Assembly (NCBI RefSeq): GCF_000262465.1
Contig: NZ_CM001489.1
Location: forward strand, 4,430,774-4,494,773
Direction of reading: 5' to 3'
Length of the DNA: 64,000 bases
DNA from: Frankia sp. QA3
Lineage (GTDB): Bacteria; Actinomycetota; Actinomycetes; Frankiales; Frankiaceae
Below the pieces are notes generated by a model. It made no database searches. It worked only from the letters and a program-made list of their open reading frames with translations, and was not told the origin of the DNA. A program made the translations under genes and the position numbers. Of the stretch, positions 41,996 through 50,230 are shown piece after piece. The first letter of the stretch is position 1, and the number at the start of each line of letters is the position of its first letter.

Positions 41996-42048
41996 CCTTG
42001 CCTTTCCACAGGGATGAAACGGGCACGTAAGCCTGTGGAAAGGCAAGG
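41996..42048. repeat. 53-nt hairpin element, copy 2
   Basis: Perfect 17-bp arms CCTTGCCTTTCCACAGG (41996-42012) and 42032-42048 around a 19-base loop. It sits between the rplA stop (42091) and the rplJ promoter candidate. Homologous, inverted, to 32028-32080. It could also end transcription of the nusG-rplA run. Confidence 0.8.
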
Positions 42049-42090
42049 GGTTCCGTGCGAGCTGGCCTCGGTTCCCCGGGGCCGGCGGGC

Positions 42091-42807
42091 TCAGGCGGGG
42101 ACACCCTCTTCGAGCAGGTTGCGGGTGCGGTTCGGGTCGACCGGGATGCCCGGGCCCATCGTGGTGGCGAAGGTGACCTTCTTCAGGTAGCGGCCCTTCG
42201 CCGCCGAGGGCTTCACTCGGACGATCTCGTCCAGGGCGGCCGTGTAGTTCTCGATCAGCTGGGCATCGGTGAAGTTCGTCTTCCCGATGACGATGTGCAG
42301 GTTGCCCTGCTTGTCCACCCGGAAGTTGATCTTTCCGCCCTTGATGTCGGAGACGGCCTTGCCGATGTCCAGCGTGACGGTGCCGGTCTTCGGGTTCGGC
42401 ATCAGCCCGCGGGGGCCGAGGATACGGGCGATCCGCCCGACCTTGGCCATCTGGTCCGGCGTCGCCACCGTCGCGTCGAACTCCAGGAAGCCCTCCTGGA
42501 TGCGGGCGACCAGGTCGTCGCTGCCGACGATGTCGGCGCCGGCCGCGCTCGCCTCGGCGGCCTTCTCACCGGTGGCGAAGACGGCGACGCGCGGCGACTT
42601 GCCGGTGCCGTGCGGCAGGTTGACGGTCCCGCGGACCATCTGGTCGGCCTTGCGCGGGTCGACCCCGAGACGGATCGCGACCTCGACGGTCGCGTCGTAC
42701 TTCGTGGTCGAGGTCTCCTGGGCGAGCCGGACTGCATCCAGCGGGCTGTAGAGGTTCTCCGGGTTGATCTTTTCGGCGGCGGCCCGGTAGGCCTTGCTGC
42801 GCTTCAT
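42091..42807 (-). CDS. rplA: 50S ribosomal protein L1
   Basis: L1-stalk protein moving with E-site tRNA. 238 residues, MKRSKAYRAAAEKINPENLY; GPRGLMPNPKTGTVTLDIGK and KGRYLKKVTFATTMGPGIPV are diagnostic. 126 bases after rplK. Confidence 0.98.
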   Translation of the reverse strand: MKRSKAYRAAAEKINPENLYSPLDAVRLAQETSTTKYDATVEVAIRLGVDPRKADQMVRGTVNLPHGTGKSPRVAVFATGEKAAEASAAGADIVGSDDLVARIQEGFLEFDATVATPDQMAKVGRIARILGPRGLMPNPKTGTVTLDIGKAVSDIKGGKINFRVDKQGNLHIVIGKTNFTDAQLIENYTAALDEIVRVKPSAAKGRYLKKVTFATTMGPGIPVDPNRTRNLLEEGVPA

Positions 42808-42933
42808 GCTGTCTCCTCGTGGTGCCGGCGGACGATCGGCCCGACTCGCCGCCGCACGGATCTCGTCCGTGCCGCGGTGGCCGGCACCGACCGCCCTCCC
42901 ACGGCGTCGGTCCGGTGTGGCGGGGGCGGAAGG

Positions 42934-43368
42934 CTAGTCGCCGACCGTGATCCCCATCGAGCGGGCGGTCCCCGCAATGATCTTCTCGGCCGCCTCGATC
43001 GTCGTGGCGTTGAGGTCGGGGAGCTTGGTCTGGGCGATCTCGCGCACCTGGGCCGGGGTCAGCTTGGCGACCTTGTCCCGGTGCGGGGTCCCGCTGCCCT
43101 TCTCCACCCCCGCGGCCTTGAGGATGAGCCGCGCGGCCGGCGGGGTCTTCGTGACGAAGGTGAACGACCGGTCTTCGTACACGGTGATCTCAACCGGCAC
43201 GACGTTGCCGGCCTGCGACTCGGTCGCCGCGTTGTACTGCTTGCAGAACTCCATGATGTTCACGCCGTGCTGACCCAGCGCGGGACCGACCGGCGGCGCC
43301 GGCGTGGCCTTGCCGGCGTTGATCTGGAGCTTGATGATCGCAGTGATCTTCTTCTTCTTGGGCGGCAT
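42934..43368 (-). CDS. rplK: 50S ribosomal protein L11
   Basis: GTPase-centre protein, target of thiostrepton-class antibiotics. 144 residues, KITAIIKLQINAGKATPAPP, then VGPALGQHGVNIMEFCKQYN. 35 bases after nusG. Confidence 0.98.
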   Translation of the reverse strand: MPPKKKKITAIIKLQINAGKATPAPPVGPALGQHGVNIMEFCKQYNAATESQAGNVVPVEITVYEDRSFTFVTKTPPAARLILKAAGVEKGSGTPHRDKVAKLTPAQVREIAQTKLPDLNATTIEAAEKIIAGTARSMGITVGD

Positions 43369-43403
43369 GTGCTCGTCTTCCTACCGAGGTTCTACGGACC
43401 GGA

Positions 43404-44264
43404 TCAGATCTTCGCGACCTGATTGAACTGCAGCTCGACGGGCGTCTCCCGACCGAAGATCGAGACCAGCACCTTCAGCCGCTGGGCGTCGAGGTTGATC
43501 TCGCTGATGGTCGCCGGAAGCGTGGCGAAGGGTCCGTCCATGACGGTGACCGACTCCCCGACCTCGAACTCCTGGACCCGGACGGTCTCGACCTTCTTCT
43601 CCTTCGGCGCCGCCGGGGCGAGGATGGACAGGACCTCCTCGCGACGAAGCGGCGAGGGCCGGTTGGTGAGCCCCACGAACCCGGTCACACCCGGCGTGTT
43701 ACGGACCGCGGACCACGACTGGTCGGTCAGGTCCATCCGGACGTAGATGTAACCCGGGTACTTCTTCTGCTGGACGAGCTGCCTCTTGCCGTTCTTGACC
43801 ACCGGGACCTCCTCGGTGGGCACCTCGATCTGGAAGATGTAGTCCTCCATGTTGAGGCTGGAGATACGGGTCTCGAGGTTGGTCTTGACCTTGTTCTCGT
43901 AGCCCGCATACGAGTGCACGACGTACCACTCGCCCGGCGCGTCCTCGATGGCGCGGCGCAGGTCGTCGTCATCCTCGGTGTCATCGGCCACGGCGACCGG
44001 CGCGACGCTCGCGGGCGCGTCGTCAGCGGCGGGCTCGGAGCCCGCGTCGGTGACGGAACCAGCCGCGTCGGCCTTGACGCTGGGGCCGGTCTCACCGGTG
44101 GCGGTGGCCTCGGCGCCCGACTCGTCGGTGTCGGCGTGGGGGTCATCGAGCTCGGCGCCGGCGTCCGTGCTCGCCACCTCGTCGTGCTCGAACGCCGCGA
44201 GGAGATCGAGACGGGCGAGGGCCTCCCCCTGCTCGGAGGAGGCGTGCTCGGGCGACTGGGACAC
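43404..44264 (-). CDS. nusG: Transcription elongation factor NusG with acidic N-terminal extension
   Basis: Binds RNA polymerase and couples it to Rho or ribosomes. GTG at 44264 (VSQSPEHASSEQGEALARLD) with AGAAGGA upstream gives 286 residues. About 110 acidic, Ala/Asp-rich residues precede the NGN domain (EWYVVHSYAGYENKVKTNLE); a KOW domain (GESVTVMDGPFATLPATISE) ends the protein. Such extensions occur in actinobacteria; E. coli NusG lacks one. Order secE-nusG-rplK-rplA is classical. Confidence 0.97.
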   Translation of the reverse strand: MSQSPEHASSEQGEALARLDLLAAFEHDEVASTDAGAELDDPHADTDESGAEATATGETGPSVKADAAGSVTDAGSEPAADDAPASVAPVAVADDTEDDDDLRRAIEDAPGEWYVVHSYAGYENKVKTNLETRISSLNMEDYIFQIEVPTEEVPVVKNGKRQLVQQKKYPGYIYVRMDLTDQSWSAVRNTPGVTGFVGLTNRPSPLRREEVLSILAPAAPKEKKVETVRVQEFEVGESVTVMDGPFATLPATISEINLDAQRLKVLVSIFGRETPVELQFNQVAKI

Positions 44265-44434
44265 GCGGACGATCCTTCTCTCGTGGACACTTCTGCTGCT
44301 GTGGACTCCGCGGAGCGGGCGCTGCGCGGGCGTGGTGCCGAACGGGCGGCAGCCGACCGACTGGCGGGCCGGCGTCAATCATCCGCCCGGACCCGTCCGT
44401 CTGCCCTGCGCGACCCCGCCGACTGGCGGACCCG

Positions 44435-44683
44435 TCAGCCGAAGATCGCGAGGACCGCCTTCGTGAGCCCGAAGTCGAGACTAGCCACGAAGGCCGTCAT
44501 CACGCTGACGAAGACGAGCACGACCAGCACGTAGGTGATCAGCTCGCTCCGGCCCGGATAGACGACCTTCCGGAGCTCCGCCATGACCTCGCGGATGAAC
44601 TGAACAGGCCGATACCGACGCCGGCCCGCGGTACGCGTGGCCCGCCTGGGACGCGGTGCCGCGTCACGGGTATCGGTTGCCAC
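44435..44683 (-). CDS. secE: Preprotein translocase subunit SecE
   Basis: Small clamp subunit of SecYEG. 82 residues from a GTG with GGAG upstream; a basic N-terminus, the amphipathic segment FIREVMAELRKVVYPGRSEL, then one membrane helix (ITYVLVVLVFVSVMTAFVAS). 48 bases after tRNA-Trp. Confidence 0.96.
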   Translation of the reverse strand: MATDTRDAAPRPRRATRTAGRRRYRPVQFIREVMAELRKVVYPGRSELITYVLVVLVFVSVMTAFVASLDFGLTKAVLAIFG

Positions 44684-44730
44684 TCAACTCCACCCACTCC
44701 GTCGCCGAACCAGCCAACCGTCGAACAGCG

Positions 44731-44803
44731 CAGGGGCGACAGGACTCGAACCTGCAACCGCCGGTTTTGGAGACCGGTGCTCTACCAATTGAGCCACGCC
44801 CCT
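44731..44803 (-). tRNA. tRNA-Trp (CCA anticodon)
   Basis: 73 bases. The acceptor stem AGGGGCG/CGCCCCT, D-loop AATTGGT, anticodon loop CTCCAAA and T-arm GGTTCGAGTCC form a full cloverleaf. The 3' CCA is not encoded. It precedes secE, an arrangement common in bacteria. Confidence 0.95.
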
Positions 44804-44980
44804 TGGACACGCCCGGATCCCCTCGACCGAACCCGACCCGCATGCTGCGTATATGCACCGTAGCGCACAGTCCAGCCCATGAGCCGGTTACCGGAATGGG
44901 TACCCGAGCGGATCGAGCATACCCCTTCATCGCCCGGACTCCGCGCGTACCGATCGCGTCGAGTGCCCGCCGGCCGCGCA

Positions 44981-45187
44981 GCCGGTCTGGACGGCAGCCG
45001 CCGCAGGGTCCGCGAGACCGTCCGGGCACTGTCCTCACGGCCCGCCGCGGACCGTCCGCAGGGGCCACCGAACACCGTCCTCAGGACCCTCGGGGCACCG
45101 TCCATCGGACCTGCGGGACGCCGTCCGCAGGACCCGCGCACCGGGGTCCACCGGCCACCCCGGCGCCGGTCCGCACGGACGCCGGAT
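44981..45187. repeat. Nine 23-bp tandem repeats upstream of the aminotransferase gene
   Basis: Units of exactly 23 bp each carry GTCC at the same place: 45008, 45031, 45054, 45077, 45100, 45123, 45146, 45169, plus GTCT at 44985. The approximate consensus is CACCGTCCGCAGGACC followed by GC-rich bases. Units are diverged, with no unique spacers between. The rest of the 44804-45239 spacer shows nothing clear. Confidence 0.8.
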
Positions 45188-45239
45188 CCCGGCCGCCTGC
45201 GCACGACGCCCATCCGGACGCCATGGCAGCATGGGCACT

Positions 45240-46439
45240 ATGAGCAGGATCTCAAGCCGCATCGGCGGCATCGCCCCGTCCGCGACGCTGGCCGTCGACG
45301 CCACCGCGAAGGCGATGCGCGCTGCGGGGCAGGACGTGGTCGGCTTCGGCGCCGGCGAGCCGGACTTCCCGACTCCGGACCACATCGTCGCCGCCGCCGA
45401 GAAGGCATGCCGCGAACCCCGCATGCACCGCTACACCCCGGCGGGTGGTCTGCCGGAGCTGCGGGAGGCCATCGCCGAGAAGACGGCCCGGGACTCCGGC
45501 GTCACCGTCTCCGCGGGCCAGGTCCTGGTGACCAACGGCGGCAAGCAGGCCGTCTACGAGGCGTTCGCGACGCTGCTCGACCCGGGTGACGAGGTGCTGC
45601 TGCCCGCGCCGTACTGGACGACCTATCCCGAGTCGATCCGCCTCGCCGGCGGCGTGCCGGTCGACGTCGTCACCGGGCCGCAGGCCGGCTACCGGGTGAC
45701 CGTCGAGCAGCTCGAGGCGGCCCGCACCGAGCGCACGAAGGTGCTGCTGTTCAACTCGCCGTCGAACCCGACCGGCGCCGTGCACACGCCGGAGGAGGTC
45801 CGCGAGATCGGCCGCTGGGCCGAGCAGGCCGGCATCTGGGTGCTCGCCGACGAGATCTACGAGCATCTCGTCTACGGCGAGGCGCGGTTCGCCTCGATCC
45901 TCGCGCAGGTGCCGGGGCTCGCCGAGCGCTGCGTCATCGTCAACGGCGTCGCGAAGACCTACGCGATGACGGGCTGGCGGGTCGGCTGGCTGATCGGGCC
46001 GGCGGACGTCGTCGCCGCGGCGGCGAACCTGCAGTCCCACGCGACCTCGAACGTCGCCAACGTCTCCCAGGTCGCGGCGCTCGCCGCCGTCGCCGGACCC
46101 CTCGACGCCGTCGCGCAGATGCGCACCGCCTTCGACCGCCGCCGGCTGACGATGCACCGCATGCTCACCGAGACCCCGGGGGTGAGCTGCCCGCTGCCGG
46201 AGGGCGCGTTCTACTGCTACCCCTCGCTGGAGGGCCTGCTGGGCCGCACCCTGCGCGGTCGGACGCCCACGACCAGCGCCGAGCTGTGCCAGCTCATCCT
46301 CGAGGAGGCCGGGGTCGCCATCGTCCCCGGTGAGGCGTTCGGAACCCCGGGCTTCGCCCGGCTGTCCTACGCGCTCAGCGACGAGGACCTGGTCAAGGGC
46401 GTGGGCCGGCTGTCCGCCCTGCTCGCCGAGGCCGCCTGA
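45240..46439 (+). CDS. Class I PLP aminotransferase, aspartate aminotransferase-like
   Basis: Fold-type I PLP enzyme, most like the aspartate aminotransferase of actinobacteria (AspC/AAT 1-gamma). 399 residues, MSRISSRIGGIAPSATLAVD; GAGEPDFPTPDHI near the start, the substrate-loop SPSNPTGAVH, and Lys239 in VNGVAKTYAMTGWRVGW as the PLP Schiff base. An ATG nine bases upstream is an alternative. Substrate specificity is inferred, not shown. It lies downstream of the 23-bp array and converges with the hadB-like gene. Confidence 0.9.
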   Translation: MSRISSRIGGIAPSATLAVDATAKAMRAAGQDVVGFGAGEPDFPTPDHIVAAAEKACREPRMHRYTPAGGLPELREAIAEKTARDSGVTVSAGQVLVTNGGKQAVYEAFATLLDPGDEVLLPAPYWTTYPESIRLAGGVPVDVVTGPQAGYRVTVEQLEAARTERTKVLLFNSPSNPTGAVHTPEEVREIGRWAEQAGIWVLADEIYEHLVYGEARFASILAQVPGLAERCVIVNGVAKTYAMTGWRVGWLIGPADVVAAAANLQSHATSNVANVSQVAALAAVAGPLDAVAQMRTAFDRRRLTMHRMLTETPGVSCPLPEGAFYCYPSLEGLLGRTLRGRTPTTSAELCQLILEEAGVAIVPGEAFGTPGFARLSYALSDEDLVKGVGRLSALLAEAA

Positions 46440-46457
46440 TCGACCCGCAGCCCAGTC

Positions 46458-46493
46458 CCGTCCGGCTCAGCTCAGCTCAGCTCAGCCGGACGG
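46458..46493. terminator. Bidirectional hairpin with GCTCA repeats between convergent genes
   Basis: CCGTCCGGCT (46458-46467) pairs with AGCCGGACGG (46484-46493); the loop consists of GCTCA repeats. It includes the stop of the minus-strand hadB-like gene and lies 18 bases after the aminotransferase stop, so it may serve both. Confidence 0.6.
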
Positions 46494-46905
46494 TGGCGCG
46501 GGCGGCCATCAGCACCTTCTCGCCGCGGCACCGGGTGGTGAGGTTCACCACCACCCGGTTGTCGTCGAGCTTCTTCTCCACGACGCCGCGCACCGACACC
46601 GAGGCGCCCTCGTCGTCGTCCGGCACCACCACCGGCGAGGAGAACTTCACGCCGATCTCGAGGACGGCGCCCGGGTCCCCGACCCAGTCGGTGACGAGCC
46701 GGGTGGCGGTGGCCATCGTCAGCATCCCGTGCGCGAGCACCCCGGGCAGGCCGGCCTCCGCGGCGGCCCGCTCGCTCCAGTGGATGGGATTGAAGTCCCC
46801 GGACGCTCCGGCGTAGCGGACGAGATCGACCCGCCGCAGCGGGAACAGCCGTTCCGGCAGCTCGGTGCCGACCTCGACGTCGTCATAGCCGATGGTCGCC
46901 GTCAT
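46477..46905 (-). CDS. hadB: MaoC-type dehydratase, HadB-like
   Basis: Hot-dog fold hydratase; in mycobacteria HadB is the catalytic subunit of the FAS-II 3-hydroxyacyl-ACP dehydratase. 142 residues; the hydratase 2 motif YAGASGDFNPIHWSERAAAE and GVLAHGMLTMA supply the Asp/His dyad. It follows the hadA-like gene. In non-mycolate actinobacteria the physiological substrate is unclear, so the symbol is by homology. Confidence 0.85.
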   Translation of the reverse strand: MTATIGYDDVEVGTELPERLFPLRRVDLVRYAGASGDFNPIHWSERAAAEAGLPGVLAHGMLTMATATRLVTDWVGDPGAVLEIGVKFSSPVVVPDDDEGASVSVRGVVEKKLDDNRVVVNLTTRCRGEKVLMAARATVRLS

Positions 46906-47000
46906 CGTTGCTCTCCCTCAGAGTGAGGCACTCCCGGTGGGCCCCGGGGGTGTGGCCGGACAGGCGGCCCGGTCCCGACCGGGCGCCGTGGGACGCGCGC

Positions 47001-47459
47001 TCATCCCCGCGGGGGAGCCGTTCCGCGGGAGACCAGGGTGCACGTGCCGACGGCGATCTCCTCGCCGCTGGTGGTGTCGTAACGGTAGGTGGTGACGAGA
47101 ACCTCGTTTCGGCCCACCGCGCGGATGCCGGTCAGGGTCGAAGTGGTGATCAGCTCGTCGCCCGCCACCACCGGCCGGCGCAGGGTGAAGCGCTGCTCGC
47201 CGTGGACAACCAGGGCGTAGTCCAGCCCGAGCGCCGGATCGTCGGTGGGCAGCCCCAGCGCCCCGGGGATCGCATTGATCAGGAACGTCGGCGGCGCGAC
47301 AAGATCGGGGTAGCCGGCGGCCTTGGCGGCCTCCACGTCGTGGTACAGCGGGTTGTCGTCCCCGATCGCCTGGGCGAACTGTCGGATGTGCTCACGTCCG
47401 ACCTGGAAGGGGACGGGCGAGACGAAATTCCGTCCTACGAAGTCCTGGTTCAGCGACAT
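47001..47459 (-). CDS. hadA: MaoC/FAS1 dehydratase-like protein, HadA-like
   Basis: UPF0336/HadA-like non-catalytic partner. ATG at 47459 (MSLNQDFVGRNFVSPVPFQV) with GGAG upstream gives 152 residues; FAQAIGDDNPLYHDVEAAKA and VAPPTFLINAIP match the family. Longer frame to 47636 is not supported. rpmG-hadA-hadB order is seen in other actinobacteria and supports the pairing. Confidence 0.85.
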   Translation of the reverse strand: MSLNQDFVGRNFVSPVPFQVGREHIRQFAQAIGDDNPLYHDVEAAKAAGYPDLVAPPTFLINAIPGALGLPTDDPALGLDYALVVHGEQRFTLRRPVVAGDELITTSTLTGIRAVGRNEVLVTTYRYDTTSGEEIAVGTCTLVSRGTAPPRG

Positions 47460-47659
47460 CACGGCTCCGATCTCGACGTCCGCGGCAGGCTCGGATGCCG
47501 TGCCGGTCCGGCGGACGCGCCGGACGGGCTGCGGCACGCAGCATCCCACCACGAACCTGGTAAGCCGACCCATCGAGGGGCGGGTAGACGAGTGGGTGTC
47601 ACGGCGCCATCCCAACACCTCCGACCAGGCCGACATGCCTGATCAGGATCGACACGCAA

Positions 47660-47691
47660 ACAACCGGCCAGGGCGCTCCCTGGCCGGTTGT
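47660..47691 (-). terminator. Hairpin between rpmG and hadA
   Basis: A perfect 14-bp stem (ACAACCGGCCAGGG at 47660-47673 with 47678-47691) around CGCT, about 100 bases after the rpmG stop. It argues that hadA-hadB have their own promoter or receive read-through. Confidence 0.65.
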
Positions 47692-47788
47692 GAGGACGTG
47701 ATGGCGACGGGCTCACAGATCCCGAACGCGCACCCGGGCGCCCACCCGGCGGACGGCGGCGTGGCCCAAGCGGCGACGCCGGGCATCG

Positions 47789-47953
47789 TCAGCGGGTCTC
47801 GCGGTGCTCCGTGTGCTTGCCGCAGTTCGGGCAGAACTTCTTGAGCTCGAGGCGGTCCGGGTCGTTACGCCGGTTCTTGCGAGTGATGTAGTTCCGGTGC
47901 TTACACACCTGGCACGCCATCGTGATCTTCGGGCGGACGTCAGTGGCGGCCAC
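47789..47953 (-). CDS. rpmG: 50S ribosomal protein L33, zinc form
   Basis: 54 residues read directly: VAATDVRPKITMACQVCKHR from a GTG, ending CPNCGKHTEHRETR. The two CxxC pairs mark the C+ form. It lies just downstream of tRNA-Met and ahead of the hadAB-like pair. Confidence 0.95.
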   Translation of the reverse strand: MAATDVRPKITMACQVCKHRNYITRKNRRNDPDRLELKKFCPNCGKHTEHRETR

Positions 47954-48050
47954 GGCGTGATGCCTCTTCCTGAGTCGGGTGCTGGACTGATCGGGCGACG
48001 CGGCAGGCCGCGAGCCCCTACGGGGGCCACGGCACGCCGCACCCCGATAG

Positions 48051-48124
48051 TAGCGGTGGCCGGACTTGAACCGGCGACACAGCGATTATGAGCCGCTTGC
48101 TCTGCCAGACTGAGCTACACCGCC
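48051..48124 (-). tRNA. tRNA-Met (CAT anticodon, elongator-like)
   Basis: 74 bases; acceptor GGCGGTG with CACCGCT (a first G-U pair), anticodon loop CTCATAA, T-arm GGTTCAAGTCC. A paired first base (unlike the initiator's mismatch) suggests the elongator. CCA is not encoded. Confidence 0.93.
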
Positions 48125-48225
48125 AGGATGGTCCCCAGGATGACCGGAGACCCGACCACAAGCCTACCCGGGAGAACCGGCGGAACCGCCCATCCCGGAC
48201 ACGAACCCGCCCGAGGACCGGAACG

Positions 48226-48301
48226 TGGAGCCCCTTTACGGAATCGAACCGTAGACCTTCTCCTTACCATGGAGACGCTCTGCCGACTGAGCTAAAGGGG
48301 C
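48226..48301 (-). tRNA. tRNA-Thr (GGT anticodon)
   Basis: 76 bases including an encoded CCA. Acceptor GCCCCTT/AAGGGGC, D-arm AGCTCAGTCGGCAGAGC, anticodon loop ATGGTAA, T-arm GGTTCGATTCC. Confidence 0.95.
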
Positions 48302-48691
48302 GCGAGGTCGCGGTGCTCAGATTACACGACGGCAGGCGCGGTTGGGGTGGCACCCCCGCCCGTTTCGTCCCCGATCATGCGAGCGCCGCCCCGGACCGGC
48401 TCCCAGCGGCCGCTACCCGCCATCGGACGCCCAGAACATCCCGATCGCCGGCCTTGCCCCCTGGCACGCCGCCGCGTCCGACCCGACGACCGTTCCGACC
48501 GGAAGATGCGCAGATTGCCGGTGGGAGCAACTGTCCGTAGCGAATAACTCGGACTCCCGCACCTTTGATAGCTGTAAGTAATCCCTTGAATGCTTAGCGT
48601 GTGGCACACCCGTTGGTGCGCCCCGCCTGGCGCGGCCAACCGGCTCACGAGCCTCCCCGACCGTCGCCTCCCAAGCATCCGAGGGTTGCCC
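48302..48691. other. Spacer before the lysozyme gene
   Basis: No gene seen. Positions 48531-48600 are AT-richer than their surroundings, with TTGATA but no -10 at proper spacing. A small palindrome GTGTGGCACAC lies near 48599-48609. A riboswitch was considered and not supported. Confidence 0.35.
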
Positions 48692-50206
48692 ATGCGTCCC
48701 ACGCATCGTCCTGACCGGTATCCGACAACCCCCGGCACCGGCGACGATGCCGACCCGGTCGGCATCCCGATCCGGCCCGGCACCCCGCTGCCGCCCGGCA
48801 CGGTGTTCGCCCGACCGGGCCAACCGACGGCGGTGGCCGCGCAGGCATCGATCCGCGCACCGACCCACGCGCCGACCCGCTCCTCGGACGCCGTCCCGCT
48901 CCGCCGGGCGAACACCGGCCCCGCCCACCGCCGCTGGGGCTGGCCGGCCCGGCCGGCGCTCGCGATCCCGCTGCCCCGGCGGCTGCTGAGCATCGCTGCG
49001 CTCACCGCCGTCGCGCTGACCATGTCCGGCACCACCGGCATGGCCCAGGGGGCGACACCCTCGCCGCTGTGGCCACGCGGGGTTGACGTGGCCTCGTGGC
49101 AGCACCCGGGCGGCGGGCCGATCGACTGGAACGCGGCCCGTGCCTCCGGCCTCAGCTTTGTGATCATCAAGGCCACCGAGGGGACGAACTACACCAACCC
49201 GTTCTTCGCCGCCGACCGCGCCGCCGCCACGAAGGCCGGGCTGGTGGTCGGCGCCTACCACTACGCCCGCCCGGCGCAGCCGCTGTCGACCGCCGTGGAC
49301 CAGGCCCGGCACTTCATCGCCGTCACCGGGCTCACGCGCACGGCCGGGCACCTCGCGCCCGTGCTGGACCTGGAGGACACCGGCGGCCTGGACCCCACGG
49401 CACTCGCGGCCTGGACCCGGGCGTTCCTGGAGGAGGTCGAGTCCCGGACTGGACGGATCCCCATCCTCTACACCTACCGGTCGTTCTGGACCGGGAAGAT
49501 GGCGGACACCCACGACTTCGCGAAGTACCCGTTCTGGTTCGCGATCTACAACGACCAGGCGACCCCCGGCTGGCTACCCGGCGGCTGGTCGAACTGGGCG
49601 CTATGGCAGTACACCTCGGGCGGCGCGGTGCCCGGGATCACCGGCAACGTGGACATGAACGTGCTGTGCTGCACGTCCACCGCGCTCGCCGTGCAGGCGG
49701 ACGGCACCCACAGCGAGATCGAGAAGTGGTATGCGGCCGCGGGTCCGACCCAGGTCGTCCTCGGCGCCCCGGTCGGTGTCGAGAATCCCGCGGGCGGCGG
49801 GGGCCGTTGGCAGCAGTACGGCAACGGCCTGGCCTTCTGGTCCGTCGCCACCGGGGTGCACGCGCTGCACGGCCCGATCGCGACGAAGTACCTCGGCGTC
49901 GGCGGGTCGAACAGCTTCCTGCGCCGCCCGGTGAGCGACGTCGAGATTGCCGGCGCACCCGGCGGCCAGCAGGCCCGCTTCCAGGGCGGCTGGATCTACT
50001 GGCACCCGTCGACCGGCGCCCACGAGGTCCACGGCCGCATCCTGCAGACCTACCTCGCCCTCGGCGGCTCGACCTCCGGCCTCGGCCTGCCCACGAGCGA
50101 CGAGTACTCGGTGCCGGGCGGGCGGGAGAGCGCCTTCCAGCACGGCCGGCTGCGCTGGGACGCCGCCACGAACAAGATCATAACGCTGCCGCCCGCCCTG
50201 GGCTGA
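48692..50206 (+). CDS. Secreted or anchored GH25 lysozyme with C-terminal LGFP repeats
   Basis: Predicted muramidase that cuts the peptidoglycan glycan chain. From ATG 48692, 504 residues. About 90 Pro/Ala-rich residues precede a hydrophobic segment (LLSIAALTAVALTMSG, about 97-115), acting as a signal or anchor. The GH25 domain starts GVDVASWQHPG near residue 131 and has FVIIKATEGTNYTNPFF and the catalytic APVLDLEDTGG. About three LGFP-type repeats (VVLGAPVG, RRPVSDVE, LGLPTSDE) follow, thought to bind the envelope. A GAGGG precedes the ATG; the frame stays open to 48590. Confidence 0.88.
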   Translation: MRPTHRPDRYPTTPGTGDDADPVGIPIRPGTPLPPGTVFARPGQPTAVAAQASIRAPTHAPTRSSDAVPLRRANTGPAHRRWGWPARPALAIPLPRRLLSIAALTAVALTMSGTTGMAQGATPSPLWPRGVDVASWQHPGGGPIDWNAARASGLSFVIIKATEGTNYTNPFFAADRAAATKAGLVVGAYHYARPAQPLSTAVDQARHFIAVTGLTRTAGHLAPVLDLEDTGGLDPTALAAWTRAFLEEVESRTGRIPILYTYRSFWTGKMADTHDFAKYPFWFAIYNDQATPGWLPGGWSNWALWQYTSGGAVPGITGNVDMNVLCCTSTALAVQADGTHSEIEKWYAAAGPTQVVLGAPVGVENPAGGGGRWQQYGNGLAFWSVATGVHALHGPIATKYLGVGGSNSFLRRPVSDVEIAGAPGGQQARFQGGWIYWHPSTGAHEVHGRILQTYLALGGSTSGLGLPTSDEYSVPGGRESAFQHGRLRWDAATNKIITLPPALG

Positions 50207-50230
50207 GCCGGCGGCCGAGGCCAGGACCGC

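Noticed and set aside
44981..45187. CRISPR array
   Set aside because: Units are directly adjacent with no unique spacers and are diverged; no cas genes nearby.
48500..48691. Cyclic-di-AMP (ydaO-type) riboswitch before the cell-wall hydrolase
   Set aside because: Such riboswitches precede hydrolase genes in actinobacteria, but the conserved core segments are not present here.
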